Notes: a model not told the origin generated them from the letters alone. 64,000 nt of DNA from Deltaproteobacteria bacterium (GCA_022711595.1 JAKLET010000008.1:1-64000), one strand, 5' to 3'; shown: positions 1 to 8,545, counted from the stretch's first letter. Program-made: numbers and translations.

Positions 1-8
1 AGTCATTG

Positions 9-43
9 CCGGTGGGGTGAGGAAACAAATCCTACCCCACCGG
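9..43. repeat. Inverted repeat (hairpin) at window start
   Basis: A 10-bp perfect stem, ccggtggggt at 9-18 and accccaccgg at 34-43, continues inward after one bulged G as agga/tcct. There is no T-run after it on the plus strand, so a terminator role is uncertain. It could end a gene lying upstream of the window. Confidence 0.6.
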
Positions 44-56
44 GAAGGTTAAAAGG

Positions 57-419
57 ATGTTTTCAAGAATGGAACTGGCTGAAAAAGGACGAAAAAAGAT
101 GAGACCGGAAAAGGTGAAAGAGATGACAGCGGCAGACAGAAAGAACAGGATCCGGACCTTCACTAAAAACAGCCAGATGAAAAAGCTTATCAACAGTCTT
201 CCTCCCACCATCATTTCCAGCTTCACCGGTACCCGGGGGAAAAATATCCTCTATTTAGATCCCCCGGGTACCAATCTCACCTTGTCTGCCGTCGTGGCGG
301 TGAGAGGATTTGGGGTTTCGGCAGGAAGACACAGCATCAAGTCAGAGATAAATGCAATGGCATTCTGTGCCATAACTCCATGCCTGAATGCCAGGCTATG
401 GACAGGTAGAGAGAACTGA
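57..419 (+). CDS. Doubtful small hypothetical ORF (120 aa)
   Basis: This open frame has a Lys/Arg-rich first half and no family I recognise. In its favour, its TGA stop (417-419) lies one base before the ATG of the next gene, and a ggaagg motif lies upstream of its start. Against it, it contains a perfect 13-bp palindromic stem (228-240 with 260-272) and further inverted repeats, which suggests that much of 1-420 is structured non-coding DNA. The antisense frames here look no better. I treat it as a weak candidate. Confidence 0.22.
   Translation: MFSRMELAEKGRKKMRPEKVKEMTAADRKNRIRTFTKNSQMKKLINSLPPTIISSFTGTRGKNILYLDPPGTNLTLSAVVAVRGFGVSAGRHSIKSEINAMAFCAITPCLNARLWTGREN
228..272. repeat. Perfect 13-bp inverted repeat
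   Basis: The arm ggtacccggggga (228-240) is exactly complementary to tcccccgggtacc (260-272), with a 19-nt AT-rich loop. It lies about 150 bp upstream of the deoxyribosyltransferase-like gene and could be a leader hairpin or a protein-binding palindrome. A weaker hairpin follows at about 376-402. Confidence 0.65.
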
Positions 420-420
420 T

Positions 421-900
421 ATGCATATCTATTTCGCACATCCATGTTTCAACGATTCACAGCAGAAGCTCAAGAAGGAGTTTCTCAAGAAGCTGCGAGG
501 CGCTCTTGAGAGTACGTCTTACGGCAAGGCGGTCGGCATCGTCGATCCCTTCGATTATACTCCCAATATTGAAGGCAACAGGGAAACGAAGATCAAGCTG
601 AGCAGGACCGTAAAAGAGGCCTGTCTCAAGATGCTCGATGAGTGCGACATCATCGTTGCCCTTGTTGACGGTAATGATACCGGTGTGGCGTTTGAAGCAG
701 GATACGCCCACGCTGTCAACATCCCCATCATCCTCGTGTCAGGGACGAGCTGTGACGACGCCAATGCAATGCTTATTGGCGCCGCCAAAGAGCGGGTCGA
801 CAATATCCTGAACGATGGGCAGATGGAAAAGCTTGCCCGTATGCTTGAGTGGTACTATCTATCAAAGGAGCGTTATTTACATGAACCCGGAAAGAATTGA
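421..900 (+). CDS. Nucleoside 2-deoxyribosyltransferase-like protein
   Basis: This 159-residue protein matches the nucleoside 2-deoxyribosyltransferase fold. The N-terminal MHIYFAHPCF is the family's first strand. The core DIIVALVDGNDTGVAFEAGYA carries the acidic D-x(n)-D-x-G-x-x-x-E-x-G-x-A signature (Glu of FEAGYA as nucleophile), followed by the NIPIILVS strand. Family members swap or hydrolyse the base of (deoxy)nucleosides in salvage, and many relatives are uncharacterised hydrolases, so the substrate is unknown. I chose ATG 421 because agagag lies just upstream and homology starts there; an in-frame ATG at 388 only adds residues encoded by hairpin DNA. The 3' end overlaps the next gene by 20 bp. 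Confidence 0.7.
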   Translation: MHIYFAHPCFNDSQQKLKKEFLKKLRGALESTSYGKAVGIVDPFDYTPNIEGNRETKIKLSRTVKEACLKMLDECDIIVALVDGNDTGVAFEAGYAHAVNIPIILVSGTSCDDANAMLIGAAKERVDNILNDGQMEKLARMLEWYYLSKERYLHEPGKN

Positions 901-1318
901 AGTAGAATTTCACAAAAAGACAACTTTGTACGACCATCGATGCAATTATTGCGGATTTATCCTGGACGAATCGACAGGGGGCTACCTTTATCTGCAGAAC
1001 AATATGGGTGAGAGGATACCCCTTCGGGACCACGGGGAACGTGAGATAATTGCCCAGATGCTTCGCGCTGAAGAGGAATCCCTCAGCGACTTCAATGCAG
1101 TCGATGCATCACAGAGCGCGCTTATCGATCTCATGGAAGAGCGCGTGGGCTACCTCACTTCCTGCGTATGCATCGATTGCCTTGAGCAGTTCGGACTTGA
1201 CCTGAGAAAGGACAATATAGAATGTCCCCATTGCAAGTCTGAGAATGTCCGGACATTACTGGAAATGACCGACAAAAGATGCCCCAAGTGCAAATCGGGC
1301 CATCTGTCACGGTTTTAA
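881..1318 (+). CDS. Zinc-ribbon protein of unknown function
   Basis: This 145-residue protein has three Cys pairs: CNYC near residue 20, a Cys-rich CVCIDC near 95, and a C-terminal double ribbon CPHC...CPKC. The arrangement suggests one or two structural zinc sites. I do not recognise a named family. ATG 881 has AAAGGAG at 864-870 and lies inside the end of the deoxyribosyltransferase-like gene, so the two are probably translationally coupled. The stop codon runs directly into a gaaacggtt-type word repeat that forms an 18-bp stem. Confidence 0.7.
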   Translation: MNPERIEVEFHKKTTLYDHRCNYCGFILDESTGGYLYLQNNMGERIPLRDHGEREIIAQMLRAEEESLSDFNAVDASQSALIDLMEERVGYLTSCVCIDCLEQFGLDLRKDNIECPHCKSENVRTLLEMTDKRCPKCKSGHLSRF

Positions 1319-1392
1319 AAAAAACGGTTTCAACTGTTTTAAGCCGTTTGAGCGTTTCAAGGTGATAAGGAAACAGTTGAAACCGTTTCAGG
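1319..1392. repeat. Word repeat family A, perfect 18-bp inverted copy
   Basis: The arm aaacggtttcaactgttt (1322-1339) is exactly complementary to aaacagttgaaaccgttt (1371-1388); the 31-nt loop holds two more degenerate copies (gccgtttgagcgtttcaa). It begins one base after the stop codon of the upstream gene and could serve as a 3'-end hairpin or bidirectional terminator. The rest of 1393-1514 shows nothing I can name. Confidence 0.75.
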
Positions 1393-1514
1393 AGTTTAAA
1401 TGGTCCGACGTCATAAAAAAATGTTCCATTCCAAATATCTTCCGGGCACTGTCGAACTTATGCCGGAATAATGAAAAGATCAACATACAACGAAGATAGC
1501 TTTATCAAAGGGTC

Positions 1515-1566
1515 GTAAAACGGCTGAAACGGTTGAAACGGTTCAAGCGGCTGAAACTGTTTTCAA
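1515..1566. repeat. Word repeat family A, tandem copies
   Basis: About five tandem 10-mers (cggctgaaac, ggttgaaac, ggttcaag, cggctgaaac) abut the 3' end of the convergent cyclic-nucleotide-binding gene. The TGA stop of that gene (1565-1563) is formed by a tca of the repeat tract. Confidence 0.7.
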
Positions 1567-2045
1567 GACTCGTAGATATACTCCACCAGCATCCAGTCCG
1601 AAACGCGCAGCCTGTGGCTGATCATCTGCGCGAGCTTTTGAAAAAGGGCGATCCCCAGTTTGGGGTTGTCGTTTATGAGGAGTTCGAAGTTCTCCTTGGT
1701 GAGCACAAGGACCACCGTTTCATTGACGGCGATGGCGGACGCAGAGCGCGGCAGGCCGTCAATGATGCTCATTTCGCCGACGGTCCTCCCGGGGCCTATG
1801 TCGCATATGGTCTTGATGTTCTTCTTTGAATCACCCTTGGTGACCCTGACGAGCCCCTCGGCGACAAAGCACATGTATGGTTCAATGGCCCCCTCGTTAA
1901 AGATCGGTTCATTCGGCTGTGCCTTCGCGACATAGAGGTACTGCGCAAAACGCTCCATCTCTTCGCGGGCCAGGCCCTCGCCCCACTGGGATTTTTCGAT
2001 CATCGCGATACGTTCTTGAACAGACGATATAACGTGGTGCAGCAT
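1563..2045 (-). CDS. Cyclic nucleotide-binding domain protein (no HTH)
   Basis: This 160-residue protein consists almost entirely of one CAP-type effector domain. The roll motifs are NEPIFNEGAIEPYMCFVAEGLVRV and the phosphate-binding cassette-like stretch GEMSIIDGLPRSASAIA (G-E...R-S-A), followed by the C-terminal helix. No helix-turn-helix follows, so it is not a Crp/Fnr activator in itself. It may sense cAMP or a similar ligand and act through a partner protein. About 30 N-terminal residues form a predicted helix. It is monocistronic, preceded by a gap of 85 bp from the oxidoreductase gene. Confidence 0.8.
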   Translation of the reverse strand: MLHHVISSVQERIAMIEKSQWGEGLAREEMERFAQYLYVAKAQPNEPIFNEGAIEPYMCFVAEGLVRVTKGDSKKNIKTICDIGPGRTVGEMSIIDGLPRSASAIAVNETVVLVLTKENFELLINDNPKLGIALFQKLAQMISHRLRVSDWMLVEYIYES

Positions 2046-2130
2046 GGACTTTCCTCCTGGATGGCGAAACCCCGGTTCCCATTATCACAGGTGCTTTTAA
2101 CAACCGCAGGGCATCAATTATATACCTCAC

Positions 2131-3555
2131 TTACGATGCCTTTTGCAATCTTTTCAGGGCAACATTGGCCGCTACGAGAATGGGGTCCCAGACCGTGGCG
2201 AAAGGGGGAGCGTAACCGAGGTCAAGCCTTGCCACGTCGGCGACGGTCATCTTGCTGTAGAGAGAGGCCGCGAGAGTGTCTATCCTGTGGGCGACACCTT
2301 CCAGCCCCGCCATCTGGGCTCCGAGGAGCCTGCCGGAGGCCTGCTCCACGACATAGGTGACGGTGATCGGTTTGCCCGCCGGGTACGCGCTGCTCCTCGA
2401 CCTGCCCTTGATCGTGGAGACGATATGGTCAAGCCCTTCACGCTGTGCCTCCAACGGCGATAGGCCGGTGCGGGCTACTTCAAGGTCGAAGATCTTTGTG
2501 ACCGCCGTGCCCACAATGCCCTCGAAGACGTTGTTCGTGCCGGCGGCGTTCTCCCCGGCTATCCTGCCCTGTTTGTTGGCTGTGGTGCCCAGCGGGATAT
2601 AGACCTTTTTGTCTGTGACCAACTGGGTGGCCTCGGCACAATCCCCTGCGGCGTAAATGTCGGGGAGGTTTGTCCGCAGATATTCATCGACCTTTATGGC
2701 CCCGGCCGCGCCAAGCTCTATTCCCGCTTCGACGGCGAGCTTCACGTTGGGCCTTGCGCCGATGACGAGGAGGACCATATCTGTTTCGAAGGGGCCTTTG
2801 TCCGTGAGGATCGTGGTGACGGCGTTGTTTTTTCCCTCAAAACCTTCAACGGACACCCCTTTCATGAGCACCACGCCCTCGGCCGCGATCTTTTCTTCCA
2901 CGATGGCCGTGATGCTTGTATCCATATTGCCGAGGACCCGGTCCATCTTCTCAAAGACGGTAACATCGAGGCCGCGCTTGCGAAGCGATTCGCACATCTC
3001 CATGCCGATGTACCCGCCGCCGACAATGGCGGCCTTCATGGGCCTTTTTTCCGTGCCGAAGGGGTTCACATATGTGCATTGGGGCCCGAGGCATGGTTCG
3101 AAGGACATCCAGGCGTCGATGAACTTTTTTATCTCCACGCCGTCCGAGAGGGTCCTCAGGGTAAATACGCGGCCAAGGTCGATACCGGGCAGCGGCGGAC
3201 GGACAGGCAGGCCTCCCGTTGCGATGACGAGCTTGTCGTAAGGGAAGGCCTTTTCTTCGTTCTTTTCGAGATCGCGGGCAATGACGGTCTTTTTTGCGGT
3301 ATCGATGGCCAGCGCCTCATGGCGGGTGAGTACGGTTATGCCGCGCTCCTGTGTTGCCGCCTCGGGTGTGAGCGATATGAGCATGTTCATATCCGTAACG
3401 TCGTCAGATATATAATAAGGAAGGCTGCAGGCACCATAGGAGATGAAATGGTCCTTTTCGAGGACAATGGCCTCCGCCCCAGGTTTTGATCTCTTGAAAC
3501 TGCTCGCGGCGCTCATTCCCGCCGCAACCCCGCCGATAACAACAAGACGTTCCAT
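2131..3555 (-). CDS. CoA-disulfide reductase / NADH oxidase-type flavoprotein
   Basis: A 474-residue FAD/NAD(P)H pyridine-nucleotide disulfide oxidoreductase. The N-terminal FAD Rossmann motif is GGVAAG (residues 8-13). The single redox-active Cys43 lies in GACSLPYYI, as in CoA-disulfide reductases and NADH oxidases. The NAD(P) Rossmann motif is VGGGYIGME (about 178-186), and the second FAD motif is AAGDCAE, followed by the dimerisation domain. An insertion at about 151-171 carries two extra cysteines (C155, C160), which is unusual for the family. It is the third gene of an operon with two YeeE/YedE sulfur/selenium transporter genes, so persulfide or CoA-polysulfide reduction is a plausible role (inference). 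Confidence 0.8.
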   Translation of the reverse strand: MERLVVIGGVAAGMSAASSFKRSKPGAEAIVLEKDHFISYGACSLPYYISDDVTDMNMLISLTPEAATQERGITVLTRHEALAIDTAKKTVIARDLEKNEEKAFPYDKLVIATGGLPVRPPLPGIDLGRVFTLRTLSDGVEIKKFIDAWMSFEPCLGPQCTYVNPFGTEKRPMKAAIVGGGYIGMEMCESLRKRGLDVTVFEKMDRVLGNMDTSITAIVEEKIAAEGVVLMKGVSVEGFEGKNNAVTTILTDKGPFETDMVLLVIGARPNVKLAVEAGIELGAAGAIKVDEYLRTNLPDIYAAGDCAEATQLVTDKKVYIPLGTTANKQGRIAGENAAGTNNVFEGIVGTAVTKIFDLEVARTGLSPLEAQREGLDHIVSTIKGRSRSSAYPAGKPITVTYVVEQASGRLLGAQMAGLEGVAHRIDTLAASLYSKMTVADVARLDLGYAPPFATVWDPILVAANVALKRLQKAS

Positions 3556-3565
3556 GCTAACCTCC

Positions 3566-3650
3566 GGTTCGTAAAGCGTGAGGTGTAAAGCGCGAGGTGT
3601 TCACAAACCCTTACAACACCTTACGCTTTACGACCCACACCTTACGGTCT
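3566..3650. repeat. Word repeat family B, inverted copy between operon genes
   Basis: cgtaaagcgtgaggtgt (3571-3587) and acaccttacgctttacg (3617-3633) are complementary at 16 of 17 positions, with extra half-copies (aagcgcgaggtgt, acaccttacgg). The tract starts right after the stop of the minus-strand YeeE/YedE gene and ends before the oxidoreductase start, so the hairpin could modulate expression within the operon. Confidence 0.7.
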
Positions 3651-4178
3651 TTAAAGTCCTTTTTTCTCAAAGAACCTGAACATGAGGACCCCCAGTATTA
3701 CCATTACTATTATTACGATCCAGTGGTTTATGCCCAGGATCCCGGGAATGGTTATCTTGCCAAAATTTCCCCAGGTCAGGACCGTCCTTTTCATGAGGGG
3801 AAATAGCTCGGCAAAGAGGGCGGCGCCGGTGAGCATCCCGATGATGCCCCAGATCGAGTCGTAGCGGCCCTCACCGAGGGCGCCCAGCGATGTTCCCGGG
3901 CAGTAGCCGAGAAGGGCCCAGCCGATGCCGAAGATAAGCCCGCCGATAATGTTGCCGCCCAGAATGGTTGTTTTTATGGATAGTTTAACCAGCTCGAGGT
4001 CCTTGAGGAGGTAAACGCCCACCATGGCCACAAGGACCGTGGTGAACATGAACTTGACGATGGTCATGTCCATGAGCCTCAGGGCCGCTATCTGCTTGTC
4101 GTACCTGATGACCCGGGCCTTCTGGAGAAGAAAGCCGAATATGGCGCCTGTTACCAATCCATAGATGAGATCGTTCAT
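3651..4178 (-). CDS. YeeE/YedE family transporter, C-terminal-half type
   Basis: This 175-residue membrane protein has about five hydrophobic helices and the conserved family motif GYCPGTSLGALGEGR (Cys about residue 93). YeeE/YedE proteins move thiosulfate or other reduced sulfur compounds and some have been linked to selenium metabolism; split two-protein forms are common. Its ATG (4178-4176) overlaps the stop of the upstream partner in an ATGA arrangement, so the two halves are co-translated and probably assemble. The downstream flavoprotein suggests use of the imported sulfur species. Confidence 0.8.
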   Translation of the reverse strand: MNDLIYGLVTGAIFGFLLQKARVIRYDKQIAALRLMDMTIVKFMFTTVLVAMVGVYLLKDLELVKLSIKTTILGGNIIGGLIFGIGWALLGYCPGTSLGALGEGRYDSIWGIIGMLTGAALFAELFPLMKRTVLTWGNFGKITIPGILGINHWIVIIVMVILGVLMFRFFEKKGL

Positions 4179-4702
4179 TTCTTCTCACCTCCCCGGTAGA
4201 GTATATTGGCAACGATAAGGCCGCCCACAAAGAAACAGATCAAGGAAATAAAGCCGCTGACAGCAAGCTGGAGCGAACCGCTCAGCCCATGACCGCTGGG
4301 TCACCCGTCAGCGAGTCGCGCCCCGAACATGGCGATGGTGCCTCCGAGAAAGGCAGCCGCGGCGCGCTTTGCCTTGTTGGGGCCGAACCTGTTTTCCCAC
4401 ATGGCGGGGACTCCCTGCCAGCGGAAGGACTTTGACGTCCCCGCGGCAATGACGGAGCCGAAGAATATGCCCACGACGAACATCCACTGCCAGTCGATCT
4501 TGGGCATCTCCTTTTTGAAATACTCCATCGTTGCGACACGTTCCTGGGAAAAGGTCTGCTCCACGAACCCGGCGCCCCTGACGAAGGTGGTCGAAGCACC
4601 GAAATACTTACCCGCGGCCCAGACGGAAAGGATCAGGAGAAGCCCCGTAAGCGCCCCTGCCAGATAGGGGTTCCAGCCTTTTGGTTCGGATATGTTTCCC
4701 AT
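4175..4702 (-). CDS. YeeE/YedE family transporter with probable selenocysteine (UGA at residue 134)
   Basis: Reading through the in-frame TGA at 4303-4301 gives a 175-residue protein that stops at 4177-4175, overlapping the next start as ATGA. Before the UGA the sequence ends FGARLADG; after it the frame continues PSGHGLSGSLQLAVSGF and two more membrane strands to YRGGEKK. Homologues have Cys at this position (GARLA-G-C-TSGHG), so UGA replaces the conserved Cys, the usual pattern for selenocysteine. A hairpin with a GG-containing loop follows at the right distance. The start is well supported: AAGGAGGT lies upstream, and a TTGCCA-17-TATAAT promoter precedes it. The alternatives, a nonsense mutation or truncated protein, are less likely because the downstream frame is intact and conserved. 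Confidence 0.82.
4268..4285 (-). promoter_or_regulatory. Candidate bacterial SECIS hairpin of the yeeE/yedE-like gene
   Basis: On the minus strand, 15 nt after the UGA, ctgagc pairs with gctccag (one bulged C) around a ggttc loop. The GG of the loop is 22-23 nt after the UGA, within the spacing of known bSECIS elements, and resembles the ggtct loop of the formate dehydrogenase SECIS in this window. Confidence 0.6.
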
Positions 4703-4762
4703 GAGAGTACCTCCTTACCGTTATTTTAAACGCCGGGTGGTCCTTGAATTGTTATGAGGTAC

Positions 4763-4791
4763 ATTATATAGTCACATGTGGCTTCTGGCAA
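4763..4791 (-). promoter_or_regulatory. Sigma-70 type promoter of the yeeE/yedE operon
   Basis: Minus-strand TTGCCA (4791-4786), a 17-bp spacer and TATAAT (4768-4763) lie about 60 bp upstream of the start at 4702. Confidence 0.6.
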
Positions 4792-4804
4792 GGGGGGCAG
4801 AGAG

Positions 4805-4902
4805 AAGAAAGTTCCAAAGTTCATAGTTTGAAAGTTTCAGGGTGGAAAGACCTGACCGCTGAAACCGCTCAAACGGTTGAAACGGTTGAAACGGTTTTTT
4901 GA
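4805..4902. repeat. Word repeats of families D and A upstream of uvrA
   Basis: gttccaaagttcatagtttgaaag (about 4809-4833, family D) is followed by family A units cgctgaaac, cgctcaaac, ggttgaaac, ggttgaaac (about 4856-4895) and ttttttg. The tract sits between the divergent yeeE/yedE operon and uvrA. Confidence 0.6.
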
Positions 4903-4963
4903 AATAAGGCCCGTTTTCTGCTACAATGAGGTGGCTTTGAAAGACAGTGGCTTTTAGAAAGAA

Positions 4964-7858
4964 ATGGACAGGATATTCGTTAAGGGTGCGAGGGAGCACA
5001 ACCTCAAGAACATCGACGTAACCATTCCCCGCAACAAGATGGTCGTCATCACCGGGCCGAGCGGCTCCGGGAAGTCGACGCTCGCCTTTGACACCATCTA
5101 CGCGGAAGGGCAGCGAAGGTACGTGGAATCGCTCTCATCCTACGCAAGGCAGTTTTTAGAGCTCATGGAGAAGCCCGACGTTGATTACATCGAGGGGCTT
5201 TCACCCGCTATCAGCATAGAGCAGAAGAGCATCAGCAAGAACCCGCGGAGCACCGTGGGGACCGTCACCGAGATATATGATTACCTGAGGCTCCTTTTCG
5301 CCCGGATCGGACGCGTTTTCTGCTACGGCTGCGGCAAGGAGATCAAGAGCCAGCACGCTCCCCAGATCGTTGACAGCATCATCGGGCTGGGAAAAGGGAA
5401 GGACCTCGCCATTCTTGCCCCCATCGTGCGCGGCAGGAAGGGCGAATACCGCAAGGAGATCGATGATCTCAGGAAGCACGGCTTCACAAAGGTCAGGATC
5501 GACGGCAATATAATGGACCTCGCTGACGAGATCGAGCTCGACAAGAACAAGAAGCACGAGATCGAGGTGATCATCGACAGGATAACCATCCGTGAAGGCA
5601 TCGAGCGCAGGCTTTTCGAGGCCGTGGAGCTTGCCCTTGCCAGGGCCGGGGGCATCGTGAAGGTGGAGACGGGAAAAGAAACCCACATCTACAGCGAGAA
5701 ATTCGCCTGCCCCGATTGCGGCATCAGTTACCCCGAGATCGCTCCGCGCATGTTCTCCTTCAACAACCCCTACGGAGCATGTCCTGCCTGCACAGGTCTT
5801 GGCGTCAAGGAGTATTTCGACCCCGCCCTCATTGTCCCGAACCACGATCTGTCCCTGCGTGACGGCGCGGTCGTGCCCTGGGGAGAGAAGAACCCTGTTC
5901 ATTTCCTGCCTTTCCTGGAGGCGCTGGTCAACCATTACAAGATCGACATCAGGAAACCCTTCAAGAAACTCCCGAAGGATGTCCAGCATGCCATCCTCTA
6001 TGGCTCCGGAGGAGAGCCCATAGAGTTCCATGTGGACCACGGGACACGCAGGAGCTTCATGAACAGGCCCTTCGACGGTGTCATAGCCGAGCTTCAAAGG
6101 GACTGGGAGGGGGCGGATTTTTACGAACGGGAGAAAATGGAGCGTTTCATCAACCTTATCCCCTGCCCGGAATGCAACGGCGCCCGTCTCAGGAAAGAGA
6201 TGCTCTGGGTAAGGGTGAGCGGTCTGAATATCGACGAGATCGCGCGGATGACCATCGAGGAGTGCGCGAGGTTTTTCGGATCGGTGAGCCTTACTGAAAA
6301 AGAGCAGGAGATAGCAAGGACGATCCTTAAGGAGATCACGTCCAGGCTGAGGTTCCTCCTCGATGTGGGACTCGACTATATCAGCCTGAGCCGCAATTCC
6401 GCCACCCTCTCGTCGGGGGAATCACAGAGGATCCGTCTTGCCACACAGATAGGCTCCGGCCTGACAGGGGTCCTCTATGTCCTTGATGAGCCGAGCATAG
6501 GCCTCCACCAGCGCGACAACGACAGGCTCCTCAAAACGCTCGAAAGACTGCGCGATCTTGATAATACGGTGATCGTTGTCGAGCATGACTACGACGCCAT
6601 CGTTTCATCCGACTACGTCATCGACCTCGGACCCGGTGCCGGTGAGAACGGCGGCCACCTCGTCTTTCAGGGGACGCCCGCAGAGCTGCAGGTACATCCG
6701 GAATCGATAACCGGGCTGTATGTGTCGCGGCGCATGTCCATAATGCCGCCTGCCGGCAGACGGCCCCACAGGGGTTACCTGAAGGTGAAGGGCGCCCGGG
6801 CCAATAACCTCAAGAACATTGATATCGAGATACCGCTCGGTGTCTTTACGGCCGTCACCGGCGTTTCCGGCTCCGGCAAGAGCACCCTTGTCGTTGACAC
6901 CCTCTATCCGGCGCTGAAACAGAAACTTTACAGATCGAAGGAGAGGGTGGGTGAATCTGACGGGATCCATGGTTTCGAGGCTGTCGACCGTGTCATAGAC
7001 ATCGACCAGTCGCCCATAGGCAGGACTCCCAGGTCCAATCCGGCAACCTATACCGGTGTTTTCACCCACATACGGGAGCTTTTCTCGAAGCTGCCGGAAT
7101 CGAGGATGAGGGGATACAAGGAAGGCAGGTTCAGCTTCAACGTCAAGGGCGGCAGGTGCGAGACCTGTACCGGTGAAGGTTTTGTCAAGATAGAGATGCA
7201 GTTCCTGCCCGATGTCTATATCGTATGCGAGGCATGCAAGGGGAAACGCTACAACAGGGACACGCTGGAGATCCAATACCGGGGCAAGAGCATCGCCGAT
7301 GTCCTTGAAATGACCGTCACGCAGGCCATGGAGTTCTTTGACGCGCTGCCCCATATCAAAAGCAAGCTCAAGGTCCTAAATGAGGTGGGTCTTGGATATA
7401 TTCGCCTGGGGCAGGCGGCAACGACACTTTCCGGCGGCGAGGCGCAAAGGATCAAACTTTCTCGCGAGCTTTCCAAACGGGACACGGGCCGGACATTCTA
7501 TATACTTGACGAGCCCACGACGGGGCTCCACTTTGTCGATATAGAAAAGCTTCTCCACGTCCTGGCGGAACTTGTGGACCGGGGCAACACCGTTGTCGTC
7601 ATCGAGCATAACCTCGACGTCATCAAGTGCGCCGATCACATTATAGACCTCGGCCCGGAAGGCGGCGACCGCGGAGGGACGGTCATCGCGACAGGCACCC
7701 CGGAGGACGTAATAGCAGCCGGCAACAGCTACACCGGTGCCTTTCTCGGGCGCTACCTGAACGATAAGACAGAAAAGAAGAAGGGGCAAAAAGCCGTTTC
7801 AGCCGTACCATCCGTACCAGTGGTTTCAACTGTTTCAAAAGCCAGAAAAAGAAAATAA
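4964..7858 (+). CDS. uvrA: Excinuclease ABC subunit A
   Basis: A 964-residue full-length UvrA, the damage-recognition ATPase of nucleotide excision repair, loaded with UvrB in the cytoplasm. The N-terminal Walker [10 protein letters not shown] (about 30-38) and first zinc module CPDC...CPAC (about 254-283) are followed by ABC signature LSSGESQRI with Walker B LDEPSIGL, a second Walker [10 protein letters not shown], zinc finger CETC...CEAC, and LSGGEAQRI with LDEPTTGL. The last about 22 residues ([22 protein letters not shown]) are unusual and are encoded by gtttcaaccg-type word-repeat DNA, so the tail is probably not functional UvrA sequence. The start at 4964 is the conserved one; its Shine-Dalgarno is weak (agaaagaa). 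Confidence 0.97.
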   Translation: MDRIFVKGAREHNLKNIDVTIPRNKMVVITGPSGSGKSTLAFDTIYAEGQRRYVESLSSYARQFLELMEKPDVDYIEGLSPAISIEQKSISKNPRSTVGTVTEIYDYLRLLFARIGRVFCYGCGKEIKSQHAPQIVDSIIGLGKGKDLAILAPIVRGRKGEYRKEIDDLRKHGFTKVRIDGNIMDLADEIELDKNKKHEIEVIIDRITIREGIERRLFEAVELALARAGGIVKVETGKETHIYSEKFACPDCGISYPEIAPRMFSFNNPYGACPACTGLGVKEYFDPALIVPNHDLSLRDGAVVPWGEKNPVHFLPFLEALVNHYKIDIRKPFKKLPKDVQHAILYGSGGEPIEFHVDHGTRRSFMNRPFDGVIAELQRDWEGADFYEREKMERFINLIPCPECNGARLRKEMLWVRVSGLNIDEIARMTIEECARFFGSVSLTEKEQEIARTILKEITSRLRFLLDVGLDYISLSRNSATLSSGESQRIRLATQIGSGLTGVLYVLDEPSIGLHQRDNDRLLKTLERLRDLDNTVIVVEHDYDAIVSSDYVIDLGPGAGENGGHLVFQGTPAELQVHPESITGLYVSRRMSIMPPAGRRPHRGYLKVKGARANNLKNIDIEIPLGVFTAVTGVSGSGKSTLVVDTLYPALKQKLYRSKERVGESDGIHGFEAVDRVIDIDQSPIGRTPRSNPATYTGVFTHIRELFSKLPESRMRGYKEGRFSFNVKGGRCETCTGEGFVKIEMQFLPDVYIVCEACKGKRYNRDTLEIQYRGKSIADVLEMTVTQAMEFFDALPHIKSKLKVLNEVGLGYIRLGQAATTLSGGEAQRIKLSRELSKRDTGRTFYILDEPTTGLHFVDIEKLLHVLAELVDRGNTVVVIEHNLDVIKCADHIIDLGPEGGDRGGTVIATGTPEDVIAAGNSYTGAFLGRYLNDKTEKKKGQKAVSAVPSVPVVSTVSKARKRK

Positions 7859-7956
7859 GGGAAACGTCCGACCACCCTTTTGCTTTTTGTTCAAGGGCGC
7901 GGGCGGCTGATATGCTGAACGGTTCAAACGGTTCAAGCTGTTGAAACGGTTGGAAC
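7797..7956. repeat. Word repeat family A straddling the uvrA stop
   Basis: Reverse-orientation copies (gccgtttcagccg, ggtttcaactgtttc) lie inside the 3' end of uvrA at about 7797-7840. Forward copies (ggttcaaacggttcaagctgttgaaacgg) lie at about 7919-7950 after the stop. The arms are partly complementary (11 of 13 over gtttcaactgttt), so a hairpin could form across the stop codon. Confidence 0.6.
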
Positions 7957-7996
7957 ATTATATTTTAGGTTTGGGCGAAAAATGCGATAAAGAGGT

Positions 7997-8545
7997 ATGG
8001 TGGAACCGAGACGGGTGAAGAACTGCTTTGTGCCGCTTATATTGTTTTGCTTCGTGCTGACGGGTTTTTTTACCCCTCCAGGGGTTGAGGCAAAGGGGAT
8101 GTGGTCCGCTGTCTCGAAGACAAGACAGAAGGACACGTGGTACATAGATCAGACCATCGCCTATTCTAAGCGGGGTGTCGTGACCTCTGCAAGGGCCGTT
8201 CTCAAGTTCGTCCCTGGCAGAAGAAGCGAAATGCGCGAACAGATCAGGGATTGTCTCGACCTGGAAGGCGTAAATCCGCACGACTTTGCCTATTACACTG
8301 CCTTGCTTTTGCTGGATTGCGCAAAAGGGACGATCCATTTTTCAAGGATCACTTTTTTTGACAAGGAAGACACGGTCATATGGCAGGAGGACTATGATCC
8401 GACGCAGCTGTACCGGCCGACACCAGGCTCATCCACCCAGGACATTTCCTGGTATCTCTGTTTAAACCGTCCAGGTTTTATCGATACCCTCAAGAAAAAG
8501 AAGCCTTTTCTTTATTTTTTCTCCGAGGGAGAAACCTCCCAGTGA
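7997..8545 (+). CDS. Secreted protein, possibly surface-adhesin E-like
   Basis: This 182-residue protein has an N-terminal signal peptide: basic RRVK, a hydrophobic core CFVPLILFCFVLTGFF, and cleavage near VEA-KG. The mature part has two cysteines and a pattern (YIDQTIAY...VLKFVPG...LLLLDCAKGTIHFSRITFFDKED) reminiscent of the small surface-adhesin E-like family, an assignment I hold loosely. Function unknown. Its last 84 bases overlap the convergent ogt gene, an unusually long antisense coding overlap. It follows uvrA after a repeat-filled gap and is probably its own unit. Confidence 0.6.
   Translation: MVEPRRVKNCFVPLILFCFVLTGFFTPPGVEAKGMWSAVSKTRQKDTWYIDQTIAYSKRGVVTSARAVLKFVPGRRSEMREQIRDCLDLEGVNPHDFAYYTALLLLDCAKGTIHFSRITFFDKEDTVIWQEDYDPTQLYRPTPGSSTQDISWYLCLNRPGFIDTLKKKKPFLYFFSEGETSQ

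Noticed and set aside
1319-1566. CRISPR array
   Set aside because: Units are about 10 nt, degenerate and without uniform spacers; no cas genes are present.
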